Counted from the stretch's first letter, positions 24,549-33,094 are shown. The stretch is DNA of 64,000 bases from Azovibrio restrictus DSM 23866 (GCF_000429665.1 NZ_AUCH01000002.1:248001-312000); one strand, 5' to 3'. The notes: generated by a model not told the origin, from the letters alone. Program-made: numbers and translations.

Positions 24549-25976
24549 ATGGCCGCCTTGTCCCGCCTGTTTGCCTTCCTGCGCCGCCTGCTGCGCTGGG
24601 TCATGTATGGAGTGTTGCTGCTGCTGGGGCTGCTGGGAGTGGCCTACGCCGGGCTGGTCTATGTGAATCTGGAGGATGAAGCCCTGCTGCCCGGCATCAC
24701 GGCCCTGATGCAGGAGAGGCCGCCCCAGCTGGCGCCCGAGCAGAATGGCTATTTTGCCTGGATCGGCGTCATGGGGCCGGAATCGGTGCCGCCCCATGCA
24801 TGGGGCCGGCAGTGGTGGGCCGAGGCCCTGGCCATCGACGCCAAGCCCCGGCTGGGGGATGAACCGGTCAAACCGGCCATCCAGGCCGGTCTACGCGCCG
24901 GGAGCTGGCCGAAAGACGGGCCCTGCTGGCAGGTGGAGCGTTGTTTTGACCAGGTGGCGGCGGATCGGGCCCGGGTCCGGGCGCTGCTGGCCCAGGCCCG
25001 GCCTACCCTGGAGCGGGCCGAGGTGGCCATGGCCTTCTCGCAGGTGCAAGAACCCTGGCGTCCGGAGTACGGCCTGGCGTCGCCGATTGCCCCCTATCCC
25101 CGAAGCTTGGGGGCCATGGCGAGGGCAAGTTTCGTCCTGGACGTGTTCGAGGGGCGTCACCAGGAAGCCCTGGAGCGGCTGGCACGGCAACAGCGTTTCC
25201 ACGTGGCCCAGGCAGTCGGGGCGGTATCCATGATCGACAAGATGGTCGCCCTGGCCTATCTGCGCGACCTTTACCTGATGCTGGGCCAGTACCTGCACCA
25301 CCATCCCCGGGAAGCACTGGCCCATGGGGCCTTGATCGAGGCCATGCTCGCGCCGCTGCCCGATCCGGCCCTGGACCTGCGGGCGGCCATCCGCTCCGAG
25401 ACCCGGGCCCTGCTGCAGTTGCTGCTCTCCATGCGCGAGCAAGGCCTGGACTGGCAGTCAGCGGTATTGAGGGGGCTGCCGGAGCAGTGGCGTGGCTGGT
25501 TGAGTGATCTCTTCTGGCTGCCTTTCTACCAATCCCAGACCACCGCCAATACCGCGTATTCCCTGTACGCCGGCTACCTGGAGGCTGAAGCGCTCTCTGG
25601 AGAGGCCTATCGGAGGACCTTGGCTGCGGCAGAGCGGCGGCGAAAGGACTACCGCACTTCCGTGCTGGAAAGTCTGCAGGCCCGTAACCCTGTGGGGCGG
25701 GTCCTGGCAAGTCTGGCGGATCCTGGTTTCAATTCCTTCATGTTCCGCCGCGATGACTTACGGATGATCCACGCCGCCCTGACCCTCCGCTTCCGCTTGC
25801 TGCAGGAGGGAACGGAACAGCATCAGGAACAGGACCTGAGCCTCCTGCAGGAGCAGCCGGGCCTGGTGCACCCCAGCACCGGGCAGGGTCCCCGCTGGGT
25901 CGAGGCAGAGCAAGCCCTGGTCTATCCCGCCCATGAACTGCGGCGGGACAAGGCCGCCCTGGTGATCCGGATGTAA
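24549..25976 (+). CDS. Hypothetical membrane-anchored protein
   Basis: The 475-residue protein has one N-terminal membrane helix (YGVLLLLGLLGVAYAGLVYV, about residues 20-40), then a large soluble domain expected in the periplasm. The soluble part is helical and rich in Arg, Leu and Gln with LASPIAPYPRSLGAMARASFVLDVF and LARQQRFHVAQAVGAVSMIDKMVALAYL, with no motif I recognise. The upstream gap 24261-24548 (288 bp) has two small perfect hairpins (24304-24318 and 24329-24345) and no gene. It ends 35 bp before the convergent MBL-fold gene. The role is unknown. Confidence 0.65.
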   Translation: MAALSRLFAFLRRLLRWVMYGVLLLLGLLGVAYAGLVYVNLEDEALLPGITALMQERPPQLAPEQNGYFAWIGVMGPESVPPHAWGRQWWAEALAIDAKPRLGDEPVKPAIQAGLRAGSWPKDGPCWQVERCFDQVAADRARVRALLAQARPTLERAEVAMAFSQVQEPWRPEYGLASPIAPYPRSLGAMARASFVLDVFEGRHQEALERLARQQRFHVAQAVGAVSMIDKMVALAYLRDLYLMLGQYLHHHPREALAHGALIEAMLAPLPDPALDLRAAIRSETRALLQLLLSMREQGLDWQSAVLRGLPEQWRGWLSDLFWLPFYQSQTTANTAYSLYAGYLEAEALSGEAYRRTLAAAERRRKDYRTSVLESLQARNPVGRVLASLADPGFNSFMFRRDDLRMIHAALTLRFRLLQEGTEQHQEQDLSLLQEQPGLVHPSTGQGPRWVEAEQALVYPAHELRRDKAALVIRM

Positions 25977-26011
25977 GGGGACACCGTCTTTCTGGCGGGG
26001 CCCCCGATGGC

Positions 26012-26974
26012 TTACTTCCCCGGCAGGGGCGTGAACTCGGCGGGCACCCAGGCGTAGCCGCCCTTGCCTTCCTTGCGCACGTGGCCGATGCCCGGGAAGG
26101 GCAGGTGCATGCCGGCCACCATCAGGCGCTCCCGGGCGACCCGGGCGAACACCCGCTTGCGGGTGGCGATGGCCTGCTTCGGGTCCGTGTCGAACTCGAT
26201 GGCGACCTCGGGTTTGGCGAACTGCACGGCGTGGTTATGGACGATGTCGCCCAGCACCAGGAGGCGTTGTCCGCCGCTCTGGAACAGGTAGCTGGCGTGG
26301 CCCGGGGTATGGCCGTGGGTATCGACGCTGGAGACGCCGGGCAGCAGTTCCTGATCCTGGGTGAAGGTCTTCCAGCGGCCGGCCGCCAGATAGGGGGCGG
26401 CTGCGTCCCGGGCCATCTTGAAGAAGCCCTGGCTTTCCTGGGGAGCCTGGGCGGCGATGGCTTCGCTCAGCCAGAAATCGTTGTCGGCCTGGGAGGACCA
26501 CACCTCCGCATGGGCAAACACCCGCTCGCCGCTGGCGTTCACCAGGCCATTCACATGGTCCCCGTGCAGATGGGTGAGCAGTACCGCGTCCACCTGTTCC
26601 GGCTGGTAGCCGGCGGCCTTCAGGTTGTCCACCACGTGGCCGAGGCCGGGGCCGAACAGCTGGGCGGCGCCGGCGTCGATCAGGATCAGCTTGCTGCCGG
26701 TGTTCACCAGGTAGGCATTGACGGCGGTCTGGATCACCGGGCCTTCCAGGAACTGGCGGGCCAGCAGCCGTTGCAGGTCCCGCTTGGCCACGCCCTTGAG
26801 CTTTTTTTCGTCCAGTTCGAACACCCCGTCGTACAGGGCGGTGACCTGGAACTGGCCCAGGTTCAGATGGTAGTAACCGGGCAGTTGCCGGGTCTGCAGG
26901 GGGCCGGCGGCCGGGGCCAGGAGAGGCACGGCCAGCAGGGCGGCGAACAGGATGGGGCGCAGGGTCTTCAACAT
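26012..26974 (-). CDS. Secreted MBL-fold metallo-hydrolase
   Basis: The 320-residue protein starts at ATG 26974 with a signal peptide (MLKTLRPILFAALLAVPLLA, cleavage near APAAG). The metallo-beta-lactamase fold shows THLHGDHVNGL, the HxHxDH zinc motif, then DTHGHTPGHASYL and GDIVHNHAVQF for the other ligands. Such periplasmic MBL enzymes hydrolyse lactones, quorum signals, organophosphates or similar compounds; the substrate cannot be read here. A DoxX-like gene is divergent, 140 bp away. The fold call is firm. Confidence 0.92.
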   Translation of the reverse strand: MLKTLRPILFAALLAVPLLAPAAGPLQTRQLPGYYHLNLGQFQVTALYDGVFELDEKKLKGVAKRDLQRLLARQFLEGPVIQTAVNAYLVNTGSKLILIDAGAAQLFGPGLGHVVDNLKAAGYQPEQVDAVLLTHLHGDHVNGLVNASGERVFAHAEVWSSQADNDFWLSEAIAAQAPQESQGFFKMARDAAAPYLAAGRWKTFTQDQELLPGVSSVDTHGHTPGHASYLFQSGGQRLLVLGDIVHNHAVQFAKPEVAIEFDTDPKQAIATRKRVFARVARERLMVAGMHLPFPGIGHVRKEGKGGYAWVPAEFTPLPGK

Positions 26975-27114
26975 CGGGTGTGCTCCTGGGTGGGGGGACG
27001 ACAGTATCGCATGGCATGGCCGCCAGCCCACTTCCTGGCCGGGGCCGTCCTTGACCCCGGCCGCCGGGCCCCGCCATACTCCGCTTCCTTGTTGAATCCC
27101 ACCTGCTGACCACC

Positions 27115-27474
27115 ATGGCTGCTTCCAAGAACCGCATCGACTGGGCCTTGCTGTGCCTGCGCCTCGCCGTGGGCGGCATGGCCTTTCTGTCTGGCCTGCA
27201 GCCCCTGCTGCACTCGGCCTTGCCGGCCTCCCTGCCCCAGGCGGGCTACTGGTTGCTGCACCTGGCGGAGATGCTGTGCGGGGTATTCATGATCCTGGGC
27301 CTGTGGATGGCCGTGGCCAGCGCTGGGCTGACCCTGATCATCGGCTGGCCCCTGGTCACGGGCTGGCTGCATGGGGCTCCGCTGCTGGGCAACCTGCACG
27401 GCCTGTTCCTGCTCCTGGTGGCCGGGGCCTCCGCCCTGGGCGGGGCCGGCAAGTGGGCCCTGGGGCGGGGCTGA
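27115..27474 (+). CDS. DoxX-like inner-membrane protein
   Basis: The 119-residue protein has four membrane helices (ALLCLRLAVGGMAFLSGL, LLHLAEMLCGVFMILGLWMAV, ASAGLTLIIGWPLV, LHGLFLLLVAGASALGG), the size and layout of the DoxX/DoxD family. The LRLAVGGMAFLSGLQPLL start is typical. DoxX proteins are linked to thiol/sulfur redox balance, but many have no known role. It is divergent from the MBL hydrolase and 6 bp from the convergent AraC-type regulator, so it is probably expressed alone or from the MBL intergenic region. Confidence 0.7.
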   Translation: MAASKNRIDWALLCLRLAVGGMAFLSGLQPLLHSALPASLPQAGYWLLHLAEMLCGVFMILGLWMAVASAGLTLIIGWPLVTGWLHGAPLLGNLHGLFLLLVAGASALGGAGKWALGRG

Positions 27475-27480
27475 AGGTTC

Positions 27481-28437
27481 TCAGGGCTGGGGATGGGCGG
27501 CGGTGTCCGAAGGCCGCTCGCCAAACAGCTTGCGGTAGTCCTGGGCGAACTGGCTCAGGTGGCTGAAACCCCAGGCATAGGCCGCTGCTCCGACGCTACT
27601 CGCCTGGCTACGCAACTGACGGCGGACCCCGTTGAGCCGCAGGGTGCGCATGTAGGCGAGAGGGGAGAGGCCGGTGATGTCCTCGAAGCAGTTTTGCAGG
27701 GCCCGCCGGCTCAGATGCAGACGCTGGCAGAGTTCGGGGATGGAGATGGGGGTGTCCGGATGGGCCAGCACGTACTCCCTCACCTGTTCCACGGTGCGCT
27801 GCCGTTGCAGCTGAGTCGCCACTCCCCGCAGCGTTTGGGCTGAGGCGGCGTTGAGCAGCCGCCCCAGGGTGGCAAAAATGCGTTCCTGTAGATGCTCCGG
27901 GGTGTCGCGGCTGCCCGCATCGGCCAGGATGTGACCCAGGTCCTGGCAAAGCCGGGCTTTCAGTTCCAGGGGCAGGTGCAGCACATCCTGCCCTGCCAGC
28001 AGGGTATCCAGGTCCTGGTGCGCCTCCCGGTCCAGGTAATCGCCAAAACTATCCCTATCCACCACGACGCCATACAGGTTGAAGTCGGGGGCTGTGTGCA
28101 GCTCGAAGTCCGACCCGTGTTGGCGCACACAGACGGCCTCGGCGGCCAGGGGTTTGCCGCCCAGGCGCATCACCCCCGAGCGGGGGGCGGGAATGCCGAA
28201 CCAGATGGAATCAGGCCAGGCGGCACAGGACTGGCGCAGGCTCTGGTTGGCGGTTTCCACAAAGACCTGGGTTTTCGGCAGCCAGAGTTCGGTGACGGCG
28301 CCCATGAAGGCGCCGGGAGAAAGCTGGTCGTAGGTCTGGTTCCAGCGGCTCAGGTTGTGGGCATGTTCGTCCGCGTCCCTGGCGCGAGTCTTGCGAAGCA
28401 GGGGGGCAGGGCGGGATGCGTTGGGGGCCGTGGGCAT
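27481..28437 (-). CDS. eutR: AraC/XylS-family regulator, EutR-like
   Basis: The start is taken at ATG 28437, giving 318 residues; the longer frame has no clear RBS or family homology. The C-terminal 100 residues hold the two helix-turn-helices of AraC proteins: ISIPELCQRLHLSRRALQNCFEDITGLSPLAYMRTLRLNGVR is the first and its linker, followed by a Trp-containing second (YAWGFSHLSQFAQDYRKLFGERPS). The N-terminal half (SPGAFMGAVTELWLPKTQVFVE) matches the ethanolamine regulator EutR pattern. It is divergent from eat-eutB-eutC, which it most likely activates in response to ethanolamine and B12, as known for EutR. The gap 28438-28797 carries candidate operators. Confidence 0.75.
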   Translation of the reverse strand: MPTAPNASRPAPLLRKTRARDADEHAHNLSRWNQTYDQLSPGAFMGAVTELWLPKTQVFVETANQSLRQSCAAWPDSIWFGIPAPRSGVMRLGGKPLAAEAVCVRQHGSDFELHTAPDFNLYGVVVDRDSFGDYLDREAHQDLDTLLAGQDVLHLPLELKARLCQDLGHILADAGSRDTPEHLQERIFATLGRLLNAASAQTLRGVATQLQRQRTVEQVREYVLAHPDTPISIPELCQRLHLSRRALQNCFEDITGLSPLAYMRTLRLNGVRRQLRSQASSVGAAAYAWGFSHLSQFAQDYRKLFGERPSDTAAHPQP

Positions 28438-28456
28438 GGCAGCTCCTGGTCTTGCA

Positions 28457-28481
28457 ATTGCTGATGTTGCTCTGCAGCAAT
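28457..28481. promoter_or_regulatory. Perfect 7-bp inverted repeat next to the regulator start
   Basis: ATTGCTG (28457-28463) and CAGCAAT (28475-28481) are separated by 11 bp, just before the ATG of the EutR-like gene at 28437 (on the other strand). It could be an operator for autoregulation or a stem-loop in the regulator's leader. Confidence 0.4.
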
Positions 28482-28658
28482 AGTCGTACCAGTGGGAGGG
28501 GATGGAACAACTCCCCGGTTGGTGCCGGGAAGGCTGCTCCGGCGGGGGCTGCCCCTGCTTGCGGCTCCGGCCGTAAGGGAACCGAAACAGTGCATCGGGG
28601 TCCGCGCGATCCCCCTTCTGGTGCGGCAAAAAGGACGGAAGCCATTGATTCTGAAGGT

Positions 28659-28699
28659 GTGCCGAATCTTGATAGCGGCGTGCCGAAACTTGATAACGG
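28659..28699 (+). promoter_or_regulatory. Tandem direct repeat, 21-bp period, probable EutR operator
   Basis: GTGCCGAATCTTGATAGCGG (28659-28678) and GTGCCGAAACTTGATAACGG (28680-28699) match at 18 of 20 positions and repeat every 21 bp, two helical turns. This is the layout of AraC-family half-sites. The second copy contains a TTGATA (28690-28695) that could be the -35 element of the eat promoter; no good -10 follows at 17 bp, as expected for an activator-dependent promoter. It lies about 100 bp before the eat ATG. Confidence 0.6.
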
Positions 28700-28797
28700 G
28701 TCCATGCCGGCCTTGCTCATCATGGCCCCATCGTCCTTGCGCTCCGGCTTCGGTTGGCCGCTGCGGTCAGGACGGGCCACTTTTTCAGGAGATCGAC

Positions 28798-30216
28798 ATG
28801 AGCGTAAACACACAAGGTCAGCCGGGAGGAGGCGCCCAGCTTTCTGCCAGCCTGGGTACCTGGCAACTCTGGGGCATCGCCGTGGGGCTGGTGATTTCCG
28901 GTGAGTACTTCGGCTGGAGCTATGGCTGGGCCTCCGCCGGTACCCTGGGCTTCCTGGTCACGGCAATTGCCGTGGCCATCATGTATGGGGCTTTCATCTT
29001 CAGCTTCACCGAACTGACCACCAGCATTCCCCACGCGGGGGGGCCCTTCGCCTACAGCTACCAGGCCTTCGGTCCTACCGGGGGCTACCTGGCGGGCATG
29101 GCCACCCTGGTGGAATTCGTTTTCGCCCCCCCGGCCATCGCCCTGGCCATCGGGGCTTATCTGAATGTCCAGTTTCCCTCTCTGGATCCGAAGATGGCCG
29201 CCGTGGGGGCCTATGTGGTGTTCATGGGGCTGAATATCGTCGGGGTGCAGATCGCCGCCACTTTCGAGCTCTTCGTCACCTTGCTGGCCATCTTCGAACT
29301 GCTGGTGTTCATGGGTGTGGTGGCGCCGGGCTTCTCCTTGGCCAATTTCGTCCAGGGGGGCTGGGGTGGGGCCGACAGTTTCTCCCTGGCCTCCATTCCC
29401 GGCATCTTCGCCGCCATTCCTTTTGCCATCTGGTTCTTCCTCGCCATCGAGGGGGTGGCCATGGCGGCCGAGGAGGCCAGGAATCCCCGGCGTTCCATTC
29501 CCATTGCCTACACGGCCGGCATCCTTACCCTGGTGATCCTGGCCATGGGGGTGATGGTGATGGCGGGCGGCGCCGGTGACTGGACCCAGCTGGCCAACAT
29601 CAACGATCCCCTGCCCCAGGCCATGAAGATGATCGTGGGCGAATCCAGCGGCTGGCTGCACATGCTGGTCTGGCTGGGGCTGTTCGGGCTGGTGGCCTCC
29701 TTCCACGGCATCATCCTGGGCTATTCCCGGCAGATCTTTGCCCAGGCCCGGGCCGGCTACCTGCCCACCTGGTTCGCCCAGGTCCATCCCCGCTTCAAGA
29801 CGCCCCACCGGGCCATCATTGCCGGCGGGGTGGTGGGGATAGCTGCCATCTTCAGCGATGACCTGATCCAGTTCGGTGGACAGAGCCTGACGGCCAACAT
29901 CGTCACCATGGCGGTGTTCGGCGCCCTGCTCATGTACATCCTGAGTATGGCGGCCCTGTTCAAGCTGCGCCGTAGTGCCCCGGCCATGGAGCGACCCTAC
30001 AAGGCGCCCTTTTATCCGCTCTTTCCGGCCATTGCCCTGGTGGGCGCCGTGATCTCCCTGATCACCGTGGTCTGGTTCAACCTGGCCCTGGCTGGCGTGT
30101 TCGTCCTGCTGATGGGGCTTGGCTATGGCTACTTCCAGCTCACCCGTCATCGCCGGGAAGTCCTGGCCCTGGGGGAGAGCCTGCTGGAGCCGGACGAAGT
30201 CTCCGAGGCCGCTTGA
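28798..30216 (+). CDS. eat: Ethanolamine permease
   Basis: The 472-residue protein is an APC-superfamily permease of about 12 helices. Family features are WGIAVGLVISGEYFGWSYGW at the N-terminus, the TSIPHAGGPFAYSY segment, and FLAIEGVAMAAEEARNPRRSIP. It starts at ATG 28798 behind AGGAGATC. It imports ethanolamine for the lyase encoded by the next two genes. eutB follows 13 bp later, so the three genes form one operon. The upstream tandem repeat is the likely regulatory site. Permease family is firm; ethanolamine as substrate follows from the neighbours and the family name. Confidence 0.93.
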   Translation: MSVNTQGQPGGGAQLSASLGTWQLWGIAVGLVISGEYFGWSYGWASAGTLGFLVTAIAVAIMYGAFIFSFTELTTSIPHAGGPFAYSYQAFGPTGGYLAGMATLVEFVFAPPAIALAIGAYLNVQFPSLDPKMAAVGAYVVFMGLNIVGVQIAATFELFVTLLAIFELLVFMGVVAPGFSLANFVQGGWGGADSFSLASIPGIFAAIPFAIWFFLAIEGVAMAAEEARNPRRSIPIAYTAGILTLVILAMGVMVMAGGAGDWTQLANINDPLPQAMKMIVGESSGWLHMLVWLGLFGLVASFHGIILGYSRQIFAQARAGYLPTWFAQVHPRFKTPHRAIIAGGVVGIAAIFSDDLIQFGGQSLTANIVTMAVFGALLMYILSMAALFKLRRSAPAMERPYKAPFYPLFPAIALVGAVISLITVVWFNLALAGVFVLLMGLGYGYFQLTRHRREVLALGESLLEPDEVSEAA

Positions 30217-30229
30217 GGAAAGGTCCTGC

Positions 30230-31612
30230 ATGCGCTACTTCCACGACATTGGCGGGGTCCGCCACGCTTTTCCCGACCTGAAAGCCGTCATGGCCAAGGC
30301 CAGTCCCCTGCGTTCCGGGGACCTCCTGGCCGGGGTGGCGGCTGCCAGCGAGGAGGAGCGGGTGGCGGCCCGCCTGGTGCTGGCGGACCTGCCCCTGGGC
30401 CGCTTCCTGGAAGAAGCCCTGGTGCCTTATGAGGACGACGAGGTAACCCGGCTGATCCTGGACCGCCATGACCGGGCTGCCTTTGCCGAGATCAGCAGCC
30501 TTTCGGTGGGGGAATTCCGGGACTGGATACTGGCGGAGCATACCGACACCGCCACCCTGACCCGGGTGGCGCCAGGGATCACGCCGGAAATGGCGGCAGC
30601 GGTAAGCAAGCTGATGCGTAACCAGGACCTGATCCTGGCCGCCGGCAAGTGCCGGGTGGTGACCCGGTTTCGCAATACCCTGGGGCTGCCGGGCCGGCTG
30701 GCCGTGCGCCTGCAGCCCAATCACCCCACGGATGACCCCAAGGGAATTGCGGCCGCCATGCTCGACGGCCTGCTCTACGGCTGCGGCGACGCGGTGATCG
30801 GCATCAATCCGGCGACGGACAGCCTGCCGGCCATCGTTTCCCTGTTGCAGCTCATCGACGATCTGCGCCTGCGCTACGGGGTGCCCACCCAGAGCTGTGT
30901 CCTGACCCATGTCACCAACAGTCTGCGGGCCATGGAGCAGGGGGCGCCGGTGGACCTGGTGTTCCAGTCCATTGCCGGGACCGAACTGACCAATCGCAGT
31001 TTCGGCATCGACCTGGCCATGCTGGCCGAGGCCAACGGGGCAGCCCGCAGCCTGGGCCGGGGGAACCTGGGCAACAACGTGATGTATTTTGAAACCGGGC
31101 AGGGCAGCGCCCTCTCGGCCAATGGCCACCATGGCGTGGATCAGCAGACCCTGGAGGCCCGGGCCTATGCCGTGGCCAGGGAATTCCAGCCCCTGCTGGT
31201 GAATACGGTGGTGGGCTTCATCGGCCCGGAATACCTCTATGACGGCAAACAGATCATCCGCGCCGGCCTGGAGGACCATTTCTGCGGCAAGCTCCTGGGC
31301 CTGCCCATGGGCTGTGACATCTGCTACACCAATCACGCCGAGGCGGACCAGGATGACATGGATACCCTGCTCACCCTCCTGGGGGTGGCGGGGATCAATT
31401 TCGTCATCGGTGTGCCCGGTGCCGACGACATCATGCTCAACTACCAGAGCACCTCCTTCCATGATGCCCTCTACCTGCGGCAGGTTCTGGAACGGCGGCG
31501 GGCCCCCGAATTCGAGGCCTGGCTGGAAAGCATGGGCATCGTCGATCATCTGGGACGCCTGCTGCCCCAGTCGGCGCGGCAACCCCTGCTGCAGATGGCA
31601 GCAGGTTTTTGA
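30230..31612 (+). CDS. eutB: Ethanolamine ammonia-lyase large (alpha) subunit
   Basis: EutB with EutC splits ethanolamine into acetaldehyde and ammonia using adenosylcobalamin. The 460-residue protein has the full family pattern: RLQPNHPTDDPKGIAAAMLDGLLYGCGDAVIGINPATDS, then QSIAGTELTNRSFGIDLAML, NNVMYFETGQGS, and the C-terminal MGCDICYTNHAEADQDDMDTL and GVPGADDIMLNYQSTSFHDAL. The start is ATG 30230 behind GAGGAAAGG; the upstream frame overlaps the permease and is not used. No microcompartment shell genes are seen, so acetaldehyde must be handled by other enzymes. The eutC ATG is 14 bp after the stop. Confidence 0.97.
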   Translation: MRYFHDIGGVRHAFPDLKAVMAKASPLRSGDLLAGVAAASEEERVAARLVLADLPLGRFLEEALVPYEDDEVTRLILDRHDRAAFAEISSLSVGEFRDWILAEHTDTATLTRVAPGITPEMAAAVSKLMRNQDLILAAGKCRVVTRFRNTLGLPGRLAVRLQPNHPTDDPKGIAAAMLDGLLYGCGDAVIGINPATDSLPAIVSLLQLIDDLRLRYGVPTQSCVLTHVTNSLRAMEQGAPVDLVFQSIAGTELTNRSFGIDLAMLAEANGAARSLGRGNLGNNVMYFETGQGSALSANGHHGVDQQTLEARAYAVAREFQPLLVNTVVGFIGPEYLYDGKQIIRAGLEDHFCGKLLGLPMGCDICYTNHAEADQDDMDTLLTLLGVAGINFVIGVPGADDIMLNYQSTSFHDALYLRQVLERRRAPEFEAWLESMGIVDHLGRLLPQSARQPLLQMAAGF

Positions 31613-31626
31613 AAAAGGAAAGGGCC

Positions 31627-32391
31627 ATGGGACAACTGATCGTACCGGACAACTGGGACCAGTTACGCCGCCATACCCGGGCAAGGATTGCCCTGGGGCG
31701 GGCAGGGGTGAGCCTGCCCACCCGTGAGGTGCTGAATTTTTCCCTGGCCCATGCCCAGGCCAGGGATGCGGTACACCTGCCCCTGGACACAACAGCACTG
31801 GCCGGGGAACTGGCGCACCAGGGATTCCATCCCCTGCAGGTGCACAGTGCCGCCCCGGATCGGGCCGCTTATCTGCGCCGGCCTGACTGGGGGCGGCGGC
31901 TCGATGAGGCGGGCCGGGCCACCCTGCTGGCCGCCCGGCCGGTGGGGGAGTCCCCGGCGCTGGTCATCCTGGTGGCGGACGGACTTTCCTCCTTGGCGGT
32001 GAGCCGGCATGCGCCGCATGTACTGATGGAGCTGGCGGGGCATCTGCCGGAGCTGCCTGCCGCGCCCCTGGTCATCGCCAGGGAGGGCAGGGTGGCCCTG
32101 GGGGACGAGGTGGGGGAACTGCTCGGGGCCCGGCTGGTGGTGGTCTTGATCGGCGAGCGTCCCGGCCTTTCCTCGCCGGACAGCCTGGGCATCTATCTCA
32201 CCTGGGCTCCCCGGGTGGGCTGCAACGACGCCGGCCGCAATTGCATCTCCAATGTCCGCCCAGAAGGTTTGTCTTACGCCCAGGCGGCCTGGAAGCTCGC
32301 CTACCTGATCAATGGGGCCCGGCGCCTGGGCTATACCGGTGTGCGCCTGAAGGACGATAGCGACACTCCGGCAGCCCTTGCCTCTCCCTGA
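31627..32391 (+). CDS. eutC: Ethanolamine ammonia-lyase small (beta) subunit
   Basis: The 254-residue product has the EutC pattern: RIALGRAGVSLPTREVLNFSLAHAQARDAVH at the N-terminus, VADGLSSLAVSRHA in the middle, and LTWAPRVGCNDAGRNCISNVRPEGLSYAQAAWKLAYLI at the end, where the cobalamin-contacting residues lie. The start is ATG 31627 behind AAAGGAAAGG; the TTG upstream has no RBS. E. coli EutC is longer by an N-terminal extension, which this and many beta-proteobacterial versions lack. It completes the eat-eutB-eutC operon. Confidence 0.96.
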   Translation: MGQLIVPDNWDQLRRHTRARIALGRAGVSLPTREVLNFSLAHAQARDAVHLPLDTTALAGELAHQGFHPLQVHSAAPDRAAYLRRPDWGRRLDEAGRATLLAARPVGESPALVILVADGLSSLAVSRHAPHVLMELAGHLPELPAAPLVIAREGRVALGDEVGELLGARLVVVLIGERPGLSSPDSLGIYLTWAPRVGCNDAGRNCISNVRPEGLSYAQAAWKLAYLINGARRLGYTGVRLKDDSDTPAALASP

Positions 32392-32421
32392 GACGGCTGC
32401 GACCAAGCTTTTCGAGCGGCG

Positions 32422-32468
32422 CGAAATGTATTCACAAGCTATTGTTAAAAGGTGGCTTTTACATTTCG
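32422..32468 (+). promoter_or_regulatory. Nested inverted repeat in the leader of the DUF5610-type gene
   Basis: CGAAATGTA (32422-32430) and TACATTTCG (32460-32468) form a perfect 9-bp inverted repeat around an inner hairpin TAAAAG-GTGG-CTTTTA (32446-32461). The outer arm ends just before AGGAGC, the ribosome-binding site. The structure could be an operator or an RNA element controlling translation of the next gene. Position relative to a promoter is not clear. Confidence 0.45.
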
Positions 32469-32481
32469 AGAGGAGCTGATC

Positions 32482-33060
32482 ATGGACGAAGACATTTCCG
32501 TGAATGCCGTGGGCGACAGTGCTGCCGCCTGGCAGGGGGCCAAGGTGGAGGGCCATGGGGGACGCGCCGTGGAGCGGCAGAGCCAGCAGGCCAGCAACGT
32601 CCGCATCATGGAAGCCTCCATGAGTGTTTCCATCAAGGCTGGCGATGATTCCATGGCCCTGCTGTTTCGCAGCGCCATCGACCGGATCAACGAGGTCCTG
32701 GCGCCGGAACAGGGGCCCGATGCCATCCAGAACGCCATGGGCCAGGACAACTCTCCCGAGGCCACGGCGGGGCGCATCCTCAGCCTGTCCACCGGGTTTT
32801 ACGAAGCCTATGCGGCCCAGCATCCGGGCGAGGACCCGGAAACCCTGGCCCGCAACTTCGTAGACCTGATCCGGGGCGGCTTCGAGAAGGGCTTCAACGA
32901 GGCCGTGGATATCCTCAAGGGTTTGCAGGTGTTCCAGGGCGAGGTGGAGAGCGGCGTGATGAAGACCTACGAGCTGGTGCAGAAAGGGCTGGACGATTTC
33001 CTGGCCGGCAAGTTGAAGCCTGTGGAAAGCAAGGTGGAGACCAGCGGGGAGGGCAGCTGA
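32482..33060 (+). CDS. DUF5610-type protein of unknown function
   Basis: The 192-residue protein starts at ATG 32482 behind AGGAGC. It has a Gln/Gly-rich N-terminus (residues 1-50) and then a helical domain with DDSMALLFRSAIDRINEVLAPEQGPDAI, SLSTGFYEAYAAQHPGEDPETLARNFVDLIRGGFEKGFNEA and DILKGLQVFQGEVESGVMKTYELVQKGLDDFL, which I recognise as the DUF5610 pattern. No signal peptide and no catalytic motif. It follows eutC by 90 bp behind its own structured leader, so it is probably a separate unit and not part of ethanolamine use. The role of the family is unknown to me. Confidence 0.7.
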   Translation: MDEDISVNAVGDSAAAWQGAKVEGHGGRAVERQSQQASNVRIMEASMSVSIKAGDDSMALLFRSAIDRINEVLAPEQGPDAIQNAMGQDNSPEATAGRILSLSTGFYEAYAAQHPGEDPETLARNFVDLIRGGFEKGFNEAVDILKGLQVFQGEVESGVMKTYELVQKGLDDFLAGKLKPVESKVETSGEGS

Positions 33061-33074
33061 AGCAGAGCATGCAC

Positions 33075-33094
33075 GCCTGTCGGGGCAGGTTTTT
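33075..33094 (+). terminator. Weak intrinsic terminator after the DUF5610-type gene
   Basis: A short stem CCTG/CAGG with a 6-base loop is followed by TTTTT (33090-33094). Only 4-5 bp pair, so it is weak, but it sits 14 bp after the stop and before the next gene's leader. Confidence 0.35.

Noticed and set aside
28721..28740. Possible sigma-54 -24/-12 box before eat (TGGCCC..TTGC)
   Set aside because: The distance between the two half-sites is 8 bp instead of 5, so it is not a sigma-54 promoter.
28700..28797. Cobalamin riboswitch in the eat leader
   Set aside because: The lyase needs B12, but no B12-box-like block or long structured leader is visible.
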